Source of the DNA: WRHT01 sp031550525
Lineage (GTDB): Bacteria > Desulfobacterota > Desulfovibrionia > Desulfovibrionales > Desulfovibrionaceae
Assembly: GCA_031550525.1 (NCBI GenBank)
Contig: JAVBON010000010.1
Coordinates: forward strand, 43,743-107,742
Reading direction: 5' to 3'
Length of the DNA stretch: 64,000 nt
Shown: piece after piece, positions 56,117 through 64,000 of the stretch
How positions within the stretch are numbered: position 1 is the stretch's first letter
How the letters are laid out: each line of letters opens with the position of its first letter
Notes under the pieces: model-generated
The model's database searches: none
What the model was told of the DNA's origin: nothing
Seen by the model: the letters and a program-made list of their open reading frames with translations, nothing else
Position numbers and translations under genes: made by a program

Positions 56117-56419
56117 ATGCATATTAAAAACTTGTTTGTCTGCCTGGCGCTTATGGCCACGTTGCTTTTGGCCCTGCCCGGCGTGAGCCTGGCGCAGGAA
56201 AAAATGAATATCAACACCGCGACTGAAGAAGAATTGGCTTCTTTGCCCGAGGTGGGGGCGGATTTGGCCGCCGCTATTGTGGAATACCGCGAAATGAACG
56301 GAGACTTTACCAGCACGGAGCAGTTGCTGGAAATAAAAGGCATTACGCCTGAGAAACAGCAAAAGCTGCTTAAGGTGCTGGGCATTTTCGGCATAGACGG
56401 CACAGAGTGCTCGTGTTGA
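56117..56419 (+). CDS. Exported ComEA-like helix-hairpin-helix protein
   Basis: 100 residues: signal peptide (MHIKNLFVCLALMATLLLA...SLAQ) then one double helix-hairpin-helix domain (INTATEEELASLPEVGADLAAAIVEYR and FTSTEQLLEIKGITPEKQQKLLKVLG) as in ComEA. Such domains bind DNA without sequence preference, but periplasmic examples next to respiratory genes may do something else. Ends ECSC. It lies 26 bases after the cytochrome b gene and is probably in that operon. Confidence 0.85.
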   Translation: MHIKNLFVCLALMATLLLALPGVSLAQEKMNINTATEEELASLPEVGADLAAAIVEYREMNGDFTSTEQLLEIKGITPEKQQKLLKVLGIFGIDGTECSC

Positions 56420-56527
56420 CGAGTATTTTTAAGTTTTACAGTGCTTTACCGGGTGACACCCGTAAAGAATAGTCGTGTAGTGGTGTTGTTTTTGTGATGG
56501 TTTTTTAACTCTAAAGCGGAGGTCTAT

Positions 56528-57985
56528 ATGACCAGACTGTCCAAATGCATTCTCAGGGTAGCCACACCTGCTCTGATTCTGCTCATGGCGTGCGGGGTCG
56601 CGGGAGCGGCCGAGCGCGTAGCCATGATGTCTCCGGCCAAAGATGCGGCCATGGTACCCATTTTGCGCGGCATGGTGAACAACCATAAAACCAAGAACTA
56701 TCTTGATACGCCGACTACAGTCAACGACGGCATTGTTATTCGCCAAAGCCGCGTTGAAAACGGCAAAATCATCATTCCTCCGGGCGGACTGTATGTAACT
56801 TCCCGCTCCAGCAACTGGCAGACTTTCCGCGGTGACGTATTCACGATAGCCGGTAAGGAATATTACGCCGTGGCCGACCGTTACGAGCGTAACATATTGC
56901 GTAACCAGACCTTTAAAAAGGGTCAGATTATCCCCATTAACAAAGAAAAAACCCGCGGCTTCCAGCTTACCGTTGTTGGCGGCGACGATACTTACGGCAT
57001 GCCGGAGCAGAGAAGCGCCACCTTCATGCTGGTAAAAGCCACGGGCAACTATTATGGCTCGTCGTTCCCCGTTTATGCTGGTGATATGATTACCAACATA
57101 CCCACCACCAACATCACCAAGTACACGCCGGAAAAAGAAGGCACCACCATCCCCGACGCCAAAAACAAGGTATCGGAAGTGATTTATGCCTCCAACTTTT
57201 TCTCCGTGGGCCGTACACATGTGATTATCGACTCAGTGGGAGATGATTCCGTAAAGGTATTGGAGCTTGGTACCGACAGTTGCACCGATTTGTGGGTGAG
57301 CCCCAAAATGCCGATGGTCGGCGCTTATGCCTCTGGCAGCAAGTTTGAAAAGGGCACCGCTAAAATAGAAGTGTCAAAGGTTACCGCCGATAGCGTTACC
57401 GTTAAGCTTACCGACAAAAAGGGCACAGTTGAAAAGGTGCTTGGACCTTACAACGCAGCCACCTCCAAGTGGATACCCATGTCCATGTCTGACCGTGAGC
57501 CAATGTGGGTGCTTTCCAAAGACGGCACCGTGGCCGTACACCTGAGCATTTACAAGGATGGCGGGCCTTTTGCCGGCGGTAAGGTCGAACTTGTTACCTA
57601 CTGCGACATCGTCAACATAAAGAACAGCTCGGTATGGGCGGCGGATAAGCGTTTTCTCGCCACTCCGGAAACCTGAGCCACCTGCACTTATCCGCATGAG
57701 GTCATGCTGGAAAATGCCACGGAAATAGTTCTGGACGCCAAGAATAACAAGTACGACGGCCCTGAAAAGCAGTTCACCATCGTTATAGACAAGTTTGACG
57801 GCAAAGACGTGCAAGAATGGCATGTCGAAACCCCCAAGGGCAAAACCGGCAACCTGGCCGAGCGCTCCAAGGGCAAGCATATAGACATGGTTGTAGGCGA
57901 AGCCTGCCGCTCCACAGCGCACTTCTTCGGCCGCGTTTATAAAGACCTGTACAAGGAACAAAACGTCAAGCTGGGCAACAACTAG
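56528..57985 (+). CDS. Candidate selenoprotein, exported, with UxxC motif (in-frame UGA at 57674-57676)
   Basis: Read through, 485 residues with Sec383. Signal peptide MTRLSKCILRVATPALILLMACG, either lipobox LMAC (Cys22) or cleavage after AGA. The next 360 residues are beta-rich and match no family I know. UGA 57674 falls in TPET-U-ATC-TYPHE, a U-x-x-C redox motif. The same frame then stays open for 102 codons (MLENATEIVLDAKNN...) to TAG 57983, with no separate ribosome site and the same codon style; a terminator follows at 58012. A SECIS-like hairpin lies at 57692-57710 and selB is at 22487. It follows the molybdoenzyme operon by about 110 bases. A standard gene caller would split it into a 382-residue and a short protein. 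Alternatives: a nonsense mutation or two genes. Confidence 0.78.
57692..57710 (+). promoter_or_regulatory. Candidate bacterial SECIS element
   Basis: Stem GCATG (57694-57698) with CATGC (57703-57707), extended by CC/GG across a bulged T at 57708; loop AGGT. The loop starts 22 bases after the UGA, inside the spacing usual for bacterial SECIS, and the apical AGGTC equals that of the E. coli fdhF element. The bulged U is on the 3' arm here, on the 5' arm in fdhF. Confidence 0.72.
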
Positions 57986-58011
57986 TCTTGGATATTAACT
58001 GAATAATCAAC

Positions 58012-58036
58012 AAAGGCCCGGATTTTCCGGGCCTTT
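58012..58036. terminator. Terminator after selenoprotein candidate
   Basis: Perfect 10-bp arms 58012-58021 and 58027-58036 with a 5-base loop and T-run. It follows the extended frame by 26 bases; none lies between the UGA and the extension. Confidence 0.88.
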
Positions 58037-58085
58037 TAAATTACAGAAAATGTTTAATACTACAGTCAGATATCGCACGTTAAGA

Positions 58086-58520
58086 TTATCTGCTTATAAC
58101 AACATCTCCCAGGCTGTTGCGCGGCCAGCCGCGCTGCCCACCCTTCAATATAAGCAGGCGCGAATCGTCAATGCCTTTTTCGCGAAAATAGTCCACCGCG
58201 TTTCTTGCGCTCATGCCGCTCTCGCAAATAATAATCAGTTTGGAATTTGGCCCGGATTTTTCCAGAGCTTTATCCAGCATGGCTTTTTTTTCAGGTGTGT
58301 TGGTGGGGTAGGAGTAAACCGGCAAAGCGCCTTGCAGGTGCTCTTTATCAAAGCTCTCTTTGGCTCTGGTATCCACAATTATTATATCGGATTTTTCACG
58401 TATGGCCTTGGCCGTATCTTCAGGCGAAATGTAGCTGTATTCTCCCCCGGCATGGGCAGGAAACAGCGGCAGCAATAAAAGCAGGACGATTGCCAGAAAC
58501 GTTGTTGTATATTTTCGCAT
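58086..58520 (-). CDS. Periplasmic single-domain rhodanese
   Basis: 144 residues. Signal peptide MRKYTTTFLAIVLLLLL...AHA, then one rhodanese domain: IIIVDTRAKESFDKEHLQGA and the active loop C-ESGMSA-R with Cys99 and Arg106. Rhodaneses carry sulfane sulfur as a Cys-persulfide. In the periplasm, beside the molybdoenzyme and the U-x-x-C protein, a role in handling polysulfide or thiosulfate sulfur is a fair inference. GGAG precedes the ATG. Single gene convergent with the selenoprotein candidate. Confidence 0.9.
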   Translation of the reverse strand: MRKYTTTFLAIVLLLLLPLFPAHAGGEYSYISPEDTAKAIREKSDIIIVDTRAKESFDKEHLQGALPVYSYPTNTPEKKAMLDKALEKSGPNSKLIIICESGMSARNAVDYFREKGIDDSRLLILKGGQRGWPRNSLGDVVISR

Positions 58521-58964
58521 AAAAAATCTCCTTATTCAGTGTCTGCACTTTCAATGGCTATACACAATATCAGGCGGCTGACGCAATATTTTTATCAACT
58601 TCTAAAACTGTACGGTATAAGCTTCATGAGATTTAGCGGGCGCCTGCGGTGGCGGCTTGTTGATAAAAGACTGAATGGAGCCGTTAAACAGGGGGAGCGT
58701 TGTTTGTGCGGCACTTTTTATATGGGATGTTATTTGATTTGTGCGTTATATAAATAATTTTTTACATTAAATTTTATATTTATATATGTAATATTATAAA
58801 TATATTCACATTTTTTGTAATTCTAGTTTGCATAATGAAATTATTTCAATATGTTGTATTGTTGAGGCTGTATTGTTCCTCAAATATTAAGTTTAATTTA
58901 TTGTTATAGTGTTAATTAGTAATCTATATTAATATGTACTCCTATCTAATGATAAGGGGTATAT
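58521..58964. other. Intergenic, AT-rich
   Basis: 444 bases; 58750-58950 is almost entirely A and T. I see no gene or clear operator; it must hold the promoters of the divergent rhodanese and thermonuclease-like genes. Confidence 0.4.
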
Positions 58965-59468
58965 ATGCGCGTTTTAACATATGCCGTGGCGATATTTTTT
59001 ATTCTATCCTGCCCTGCCTTGGCCTGGCGCGGCAATGTAAAAAGTGTGTACGACGGCGATACTTTGCGCGTGCTGCCGGAGGGCGGTGGCGAAGTGGTGA
59101 AAATACGCTTGTACGGCATAGATACGCCGGAGTTCGCCGCGCGCGACTGGAAAATCCAGCCATTCGCGCAGGAGGCGACGGAGCTTTTGCGTGTGCTGCT
59201 GCCGGAAGGCGTTTTAATAGTGGTTGACGATAGATATGAGGATAAGTACGGCCGTACCGTGGCCAATATAATCACTTTGCCTGATGGAAAAATAGCGCAG
59301 GAAGAACTGCTCAAAGCCGGCCTGGCCTGGGTATACCCGCAATATTGCAACGGCTGCCAGCAATGGAAGCGCCTGCAGGAAGACGCCCGCAAAAACAGAT
59401 TCGGCCTGTGGGAGCAAGATTCACCGATGCCGCCATGGCAATGGCGTAAAAGCGGGTGGCGGGACTAA
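58965..59468 (+). CDS. Secreted thermonuclease-like (SNase) protein
   Basis: 167 residues. Signal peptide MRVLTYAVAIFFILSCPALA, then the SNase fold: VYDGDTLRV (Ca-binding Asp), IRLYGIDTPE with catalytic Arg, and YEDKYGRTVANI with the second Arg. LWEQDSPMPPWQWRKSGWR is the usual ending. It would cut DNA or RNA in the periplasm or outside; nucleotide scavenging is the likely use. Preceded by an AT-rich gap. Confidence 0.92.
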   Translation: MRVLTYAVAIFFILSCPALAWRGNVKSVYDGDTLRVLPEGGGEVVKIRLYGIDTPEFAARDWKIQPFAQEATELLRVLLPEGVLIVVDDRYEDKYGRTVANIITLPDGKIAQEELLKAGLAWVYPQYCNGCQQWKRLQEDARKNRFGLWEQDSPMPPWQWRKSGWRD

Positions 59469-59738
59469 CCCCGTATTTTATATGGCACAACCTCAGGCAA
59501 GCCTGTTCGCTCATAAACGCCTTGTGCTAACGTATTCTTCCAAGACTGCTTTTGTTTTATACTGCTGTAGCGCCGCGCTTATCCTGCCAAAACGATTTTC
59601 CCTCCTGTATCACCCGCTTTAAGCATAATCTGGCTTATACAGCGGCTCCTCTGTATAACGCAATTACCCAGCCACGGCGATCTTGCCAACAGGCAGCAAC
59701 GGGCTTACACTTCGGCCAACAAAAAACAGGAGCCTGTC

Positions 59739-60482
59739 ATGCCAGATTATGCGGAGTGGACCCCGCCGCCGGTTTTGCAAGAATTGGATTTGCGCATTGA
59801 AAATGCCTTCAGGCGCGCTTCCGGCAGCGCGGGATACGATATTTCTTACGATACCGGCAGAAGCAAAGCCATGAAGGATACGGTGTCGGATATGCTGCAA
59901 GCCGGGGCGGAAACTCCAGGCCCCATGTTCTTGCGTGTGGGCAGCGGCATGTTGCAAGGGCGCGGCCTCAACCTGGGGGTCGGCGTTTCGCCAAAAAGCG
60001 TTGCCGGAGATATTCTGTACGAGTTTTACAATGAGGGAAACACGGCCTTTCAAGCCGCTAAAGCCGCGTTGCGGGCCGACGCCTTTAAACATATGAGTAA
60101 CAGCGGTATTACTGAAGCACAGGCGCAAGGCATTTTGCAAGCTGCCGAGGCCGTGTTTGTCATGCCTGCGAAAGATGAGTTCAGCCAGGCGGCAAAGCCG
60201 CTGTGCGAGCAAAAACTCAGCCCGGCCACTCTGGCCTTTATGGGCATGATTGCCGGTTTTGCGTTTTGCCTGGCTTTACTGCGCGTGCCGCATATCGCTT
60301 TTGCCGGGGCCGTGCTGGGTGGGGGGCTTGGCTATTATTTCGGCCGAAACCGCCAGCGGAGCATGGCGCGCAAGGTAATTACACATCTGCCGCGCATTCT
60401 GTATGATCTTTTGCGTACTTCCCTGCAAGGCAGCGCCCACAGATACGCCGATGTTGTAAATAGCGCGCTGCGCAAAATGTAA
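59739..60482 (+). CDS. Hypothetical protein with C-terminal membrane hairpin
   Basis: 247 residues after a good AGGAG. The first 160 residues are soluble and mixed; two close hydrophobic segments (about 168-185 and 188-206, GMIAGFAFCLALLRV and IAFAGAVLGGGLGYYFG) form a hairpin near the end, followed by a basic helical tail. No signal peptide, no known motif. Terminator at 60503. Function unknown. Confidence 0.7.
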   Translation: MPDYAEWTPPPVLQELDLRIENAFRRASGSAGYDISYDTGRSKAMKDTVSDMLQAGAETPGPMFLRVGSGMLQGRGLNLGVGVSPKSVAGDILYEFYNEGNTAFQAAKAALRADAFKHMSNSGITEAQAQGILQAAEAVFVMPAKDEFSQAAKPLCEQKLSPATLAFMGMIAGFAFCLALLRVPHIAFAGAVLGGGLGYYFGRNRQRSMARKVITHLPRILYDLLRTSLQGSAHRYADVVNSALRKM

Positions 60483-60502
60483 GTCTATTTTGCAGCGTTA
60501 TA

Positions 60503-60534
60503 AGGGGTGCTACGGTTTTTACCGTAGCGCCCCT
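60503..60534 (+). terminator. Terminator after hypothetical gene
   Basis: Arms 60503-60516 and 60521-60534 pair over 14 bases with one G-T wobble and a TTTT loop, 20 bases after the stop. Confidence 0.7.
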
Positions 60535-60616
60535 ATATTAATCGCGGGTTTGTTTTGCATCCCGGCGGCAAAGTTTCCGCTGGCTTATGCCATGCCGTTT
60601 GTCAAGCTTGCGCAGT

Positions 60617-62008
60617 TTACTTGACAACCGGCTCAAGGTGAGCCTGGAAGTGGCGCAGAATGGGCGGCTCCCAGGTAATACGGTAGCCGGATTTTATGGT
60701 TTTAGCGCGTTCTTTTACGGCAATCAGGGCTTGGGCCATAATATCTATATGGGCCTGGGTGTACACGCGGCGCGGAATAGCCAGACGGGCGAACTCGAAT
60801 TCAGCCTTCAGTTGCGCGCCGGTATCGGGGTTGTTGCCCAGCATGTACGAACCCATATCGCAGGCGCGTATGCCAGCTTCCTTATACAGTTCCACTACCA
60901 GCACCTGACCTGGGAATTCGTTGTAGGGAATGTGCGGAAAAATAGAGGCCGCATCAACAAACACGCCGTGCCCCCCCACGGGGGTTTGGTAAGAAACACC
61001 ACCGTCGTCAAGCTGGGCGGCCAGATATTCCATTTGGCCTATGCGGTAGGCCAGGTAGCTTTCGTCCGTGCCTTCGTACAGGCCTATGGACAAGGCCTCC
61101 AAATCGCGCCCGGCCAACCCGCCGTATGTGTAAAAGCCTTCAAAAGATATACAGTTGGCCTTTATTTTAAGCTCGAGGTCGGAACCGCCTTCCTTCACGC
61201 CAATCATACCGCCCATGTTGACTATGGCGTCCTTTTTGGCGGACATGGTGAACATATCGGCATAGCCGAACATCTCGCGGATTATTTCCTTGATGCTTTT
61301 GTTTTGGCAGCCCGGCTCGTCGCGCTTTACAAAGTAGGCGTTTTCTGCAAAGCGGGCCGCGTCTATGCACAGCGGTATGCCGTACTTTTTGCAAATTGCC
61401 GCAACTTCGCGCATGTTGCCCATGGATACGGGCTGGCCGCCAGCGGCGTTATTGGTAATGGTCATAACCACCAGGCCAACGTTGGCCGCGCCCAACTCCT
61501 TAATATTTGCCTCAAGCTTGGGCACGTCCATATTTCCTTTAAAGAGGGAGCGCTTGGCCGGATCTTTGGCTTCCGGCACCACACAGTCTATGGCGCGGGC
61601 TCCGGCTATTTCCACATGGGCTCTGGTAGTATCAAAAAACATGTTGGATATGGCAAACTTGCCCTTTTTCAGGAAGATGGGAAAAACCACTTTTTCGGCG
61701 GCGCGGCCTTGATGCACCGGCTGAATATAGTTATATCCGAATATATCCTGACCGGCTTTGACGAACTTGAAGTAGCTGGAGGCCCCCGCGTAAGCCTCGT
61801 CGCCGCGCATAATGCCGGCCCATTGCTCCTGACTCATGGCGTTGGTGCCGGAGTCCGTCAGCAGGTCGATGTAGCAGTCTTCGCTTTTAAGGTAGAATAC
61901 GTTGTACTTGGCTTCCCTGATTTTTTGTTCCCGTTCGGCCCGACTAAGCATTTTAAGCGGTTCGACTGATTTTATTCTGAACGGTTCCGGCGTGTACTTG
62001 ATAGACAT
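60617..62008 (-). CDS. tnaA: Tryptophanase (PLP-dependent beta-eliminating lyase)
   Basis: 463 residues from ATG 62008 with GGAGG upstream; the frame continues to 62158 without support. PLP Lys259 in MSAKKDAIVNMGG; IDLLTDSGTNAMS and THQGRAAE-like VHQGRAAEK are family motifs. Two positions separate tryptophanase from tyrosine phenol-lyase: Asp126 (FFDTT, Thr in tyrosine phenol-lyase) and Met in CDMGSYMLG where the phenol-lyase has Arg. Both favour tryptophanase, which yields indole, pyruvate and ammonia. No Trp permease is adjacent. I found no clear TnaC leader in the 270 bases upstream. Confidence 0.87.
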   Translation of the reverse strand: MSIKYTPEPFRIKSVEPLKMLSRAEREQKIREAKYNVFYLKSEDCYIDLLTDSGTNAMSQEQWAGIMRGDEAYAGASSYFKFVKAGQDIFGYNYIQPVHQGRAAEKVVFPIFLKKGKFAISNMFFDTTRAHVEIAGARAIDCVVPEAKDPAKRSLFKGNMDVPKLEANIKELGAANVGLVVMTITNNAAGGQPVSMGNMREVAAICKKYGIPLCIDAARFAENAYFVKRDEPGCQNKSIKEIIREMFGYADMFTMSAKKDAIVNMGGMIGVKEGGSDLELKIKANCISFEGFYTYGGLAGRDLEALSIGLYEGTDESYLAYRIGQMEYLAAQLDDGGVSYQTPVGGHGVFVDAASIFPHIPYNEFPGQVLVVELYKEAGIRACDMGSYMLGNNPDTGAQLKAEFEFARLAIPRRVYTQAHIDIMAQALIAVKERAKTIKSGYRITWEPPILRHFQAHLEPVVK

Positions 62009-62282
62009 GGTCAATACCTCCAAATGGTTATCTTTTTGATACCCCGGTCGTCGCTGGAGGCCGCAAACGCGCAACAGGACAGGCGGACAGTATTGTAACC
62101 GCCACATAACGGCGGCTGGTTTAAACACCTGCATGCTGGATAGCAATATGCATGCCATTTATTACATGCATTCCGGCATGCTTTTTGCTCCATAACCAGA
62201 CGAGCTTGTATTGGCAGAGGGTGACTTATGGTGTTCATAAACTTTCAGGCAACATACATCTATCTGTAAAAAGGATGTTTTT

Positions 62283-63311
62283 ATGAGAAAATCCCTTTCT
62301 ATTCTGCTATTGCTTTGCGTCATATGCGTTTTTTCGGCTTCCGGCGTCTTGGCGGCAGTATCCGAGCTTTCTTTCACCACCCCGTACATGGATAAGCACC
62401 CGGTGGTGGTAAACGGTTTGATGCCGTGGATTGAAGAGATGAGCAAAGCCTCCGGCGGGCAATTGAAAATAACCTTCTTTAACCCCGATACCCTCACCCC
62501 AACGGCCCAGATAGCGGCATCGCTCTCTTCCGGAGCAATCGATTTGGGCGCGCACAGCGCGTTGGCCACGGCGGGCACTTTTCCGCGCACAAGCTGCCTT
62601 GGCTTGCAGCTTGTACTGCCTGGCGGGGCCAGGGGCGGAGCTTTAGCCACCAAGGTATATAATGAAATGCCCGACGTGCAGGGCGAGTTCAGCCGCTTCA
62701 AGCTGCTCACCTTTTGGGCTGGCGGCGCGGAAAATATACACACCACCAAGAAGCCCGTGCGCAAGCTTGAGGACCTTAAAGGTTTGAAGCTGATTGTATG
62801 GAGCCCGGCCGGTATGGAAACAGCCAAGGCGCTTGGGGCTATTCCGGTGCAGCAGAGCGCGCCTGATACATACATGGCGCTGCAGCGCGGCATGGCCGAT
62901 GGCGTTATTTGCCCCGTGGCCCCCATGCGCTCGTTTAAACTGGATGAAGTAATCAAATATTCCACTATTGCAGAGCTTTACGCCGCTCCGTTTTTTATGG
63001 GCATAAGCCACGACGCCTGGAAGCGCCTGCCCGCCAATTTGCAGCAGCTTATTGAAAACAGCAAAGGGAGCCTTGGCCAGCAGTGCGGCGCCGCGCTGGA
63101 TAATGGCGAAGCCGTGGACCTGGAATATATGAAGAAAAACGGGCTTGAAGTTATACGCCTCGATGATGCCGAGCGTGCCCGTTGGTCCGCTTCTTTCAAG
63201 AATTTGCATGAAAAATGGATAAGCGATAACGAAAAACGCGGTCTTAAGACGGCCAGGCAGGATTACGACAAGATTATGGGTATTGTGAAAGATTTTAAAG
63301 CGCAGAAGTAG
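62283..63311 (+). CDS. TRAP transporter substrate-binding protein, DctP type (third copy)
   Basis: 342 residues, signal peptide MRKSLSILLLLCVICVF...VLAA. Same family as the pair at 35668 and 36972 (YMDKHPVVVNGLMPWIEEM, KITFFNPDTLTP, DGVICPVAPMRSFKLDEVI) but clearly more distant. No DctQ/DctM genes follow. It is divergent from tnaA with a 274-base shared gap, so the two might respond to one signal. Ligand unknown. A palindromic element starts six bases after its stop. Confidence 0.9.
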   Translation: MRKSLSILLLLCVICVFSASGVLAAVSELSFTTPYMDKHPVVVNGLMPWIEEMSKASGGQLKITFFNPDTLTPTAQIAASLSSGAIDLGAHSALATAGTFPRTSCLGLQLVLPGGARGGALATKVYNEMPDVQGEFSRFKLLTFWAGGAENIHTTKKPVRKLEDLKGLKLIVWSPAGMETAKALGAIPVQQSAPDTYMALQRGMADGVICPVAPMRSFKLDEVIKYSTIAELYAAPFFMGISHDAWKRLPANLQQLIENSKGSLGQQCGAALDNGEAVDLEYMKKNGLEVIRLDDAERARWSASFKNLHEKWISDNEKRGLKTARQDYDKIMGIVKDFKAQK

Positions 63312-63316
63312 TCTGC

Positions 63317-63468
63317 CTAGGTTGTGCCGGCATTCAGGCGCTTTTTCCCTCTGTCTGCGTCAGCAAGGCTTTGCCCCTCAGTCGAATACCGTAAGAGTAT
63401 ACTCTTTCGGTTCAAAGCCGTGCCTCCTTGCCAGAGAACAAAATTACCTGAATGTCGGCACAACCTAG
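63317..63468. repeat. CTAG-bounded palindromic element, copy A
   Basis: 152 bases, CTAG at both ends. Terminal 22 bases are inverted repeats with 21 matches (CTAGGTTGTGCCG...). The centre contains ATACCGTAAGAGTATACTCT. Copy B at 63812 is nearly the same sequence in the same orientation. CTGCGTCA and CCTTGCCAG-GAACAAAAT are shared with the element at 3657, although the ends differ. Confidence 0.85.
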
Positions 63469-63811
63469 TCTGGCCCGCAAATTTTTTTGCGTTTTTGCAA
63501 AAAAATTTTCTTTTGCGCAAATCGGGTGCGCATGTTTTCATACCTTATGGGCAACGGTGGCGCTGCCTGCCGCTATGCCACGCCAATACTGCATTGCTGG
63601 TACGCATATTGCAAAATGTATTGCCGGCCGGATGGTTATAATGCGACTGCAATGCCTGAAAGTCATTTTTTACAATTTGCCGTGCGCTTTCGGGCATAAG
63701 GTTTGTGCAAGCCGGGTCGCAGTATATAAACTCAGGCAGGTTCTGGCTGACTGGGCCAAGGGTAAAACAACTACAGGGCGGCTTTTTTGAGGCCTTGAGA
63801 ATGGAAACGGA
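63469..63811. other. Spacer between two direct repeat elements
   Basis: 343 bases. Near the left edge runs of A and T around GCAAATTTTTTTGC and GCAAAAAAATTTT give a strong AT-rich hairpin. Overlapping short frames exist but none has a ribosome site or family resemblance, so no gene is called. Confidence 0.4.
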
Positions 63812-63960
63812 CTAGGTTGTGCCGACATTCAGGCGCTTTTTCCATCTGGCTGCGTCAGCAAGGCTTTGCCCTCAATCGAATACCGTAAGAGTATACTCTT
63901 TCGGTTCAAAGCCTTGCTTCCTTGCCAGAGAGCAAAATAACTCTGAATGCCGACACAACC
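63812..63960. repeat. CTAG-started palindromic element, copy B
   Basis: About 149 bases, same orientation and most of the sequence of copy A at 63317. The left end is CTAG; the right end reads CACAACCAAA, so the right CTAG is lost. The rest of the window to 64000 shows nothing. Confidence 0.82.
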
Positions 63961-64000
63961 AAAACACCCGCTCACCTGCAGGTATTATATGCACAACAAG

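Noticed and set aside
57704..57985. Separate 93-residue gene starting at ATG 57704
   Set aside because: It has no ribosome site, sits in the same frame as the gene before, and its ATG lies within the SECIS-like stem. Reading through the UGA explains it better.
60587..61969. Long plus-strand frame opposite tryptophanase
   Set aside because: It is the antisense of a well-supported gene with family motifs on the minus strand.
62011..62238. TnaC-like leader peptide upstream of tryptophanase
   Set aside because: Minus-strand frames here contain Trp and Pro, but none has the TnaC spacing of Trp to a final Pro-stop, nor a good start site.
63324..63790. Short genes in the last 700 bases
   Set aside because: They overlap the palindromic elements and each other, and their sequence mirrors the repeats in other frames.

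Overview
The window looks like a chromosomal segment of a sulfate/sulfite-reducing member of the Desulfovibrionaceae or a close relative. Four things point there. Heme is made by the siroheme route (hemB with ahbC, ahbD and a siroheme decarboxylase subunit). The adenylate kinase carries the Cys-X5-His-X15-Cys-X2-Cys metal site known from Desulfovibrio gigas. There is a split-Soret cytochrome c. Several DctP-type TRAP binding proteins and a YeiH-type transporter are also present. No rRNA, tRNA, phage or CRISPR array was seen. Genes are moderately GC-rich, while several intergenic blocks are clearly AT-rich.

Layout. 0-2.5 kb: 3' part of an adenylate-forming enzyme and a MocA-like nucleotidyltransferase/HD fusion (molybdenum-hydroxylase maturation type). 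2.7-6 kb: two unrecognised proteins and a stand-alone inverse-autotransporter-like barrel. 6.1-12.4 kb: RND efflux adaptor and pump, then a two-component pair whose response regulator lacks the phospho-acceptor Asp. 12.4-17.6 kb: heme operon on the minus strand. 17.7-21.1 kb: murJ, mtaD-like amidohydrolase and an unknown gene in one overlapping unit. 21.2-35.3 kb: periplasmic cyclophilin, YjbQ-like protein, selB, ftsK, lolA, tamA, tamB. 35.6-42.5 kb: two tandem DctP paralogues, telA/xpaC-like pair, rpsT, adk.

43-58.5 kb is the most unusual region. It holds an arylsulfate sulfotransferase, a sigma54-type two-component system whose kinase has a periplasmic CxxCH heme motif, a YeiH-family transporter with a small membrane protein, a split-Soret cytochrome c, a Tat-exported molybdopterin oxidoreductase with FeS and cytochrome b subunits, a small helix-hairpin-helix protein, and a previously unrecognised (to me) exported protein at 56528-57985 whose reading frame is interrupted by one in-frame UGA. 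That UGA sits in a U-x-x-C motif, is followed 17-22 nt later by a bacterial SECIS-like hairpin with an AGGU loop, and the frame continues for 102 more codons up to a terminator. With selB in the same window, this is best read as a new selenoprotein. A periplasmic rhodanese follows on the other strand. Together these suggest a periplasmic sulfur-compound redox locus; the substrate cannot be told from sequence.

58.9-64 kb: secreted thermonuclease-like protein, an unknown membrane protein, tryptophanase, and a third DctP protein.

The second notable theme is a set of palindromic, CTAG-bounded non-coding elements (3657-3900, 38042-38282, 41699-41798, 63317-63468, 63812-63960, and a decayed one at 24499-24595). 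Three of them start exactly in the TAG stop codon of a neighbouring gene. They look like MITEs of a TA-targeting (IS630/Tc1-mariner-like) transposase, and several share parts of the core although their ends differ.
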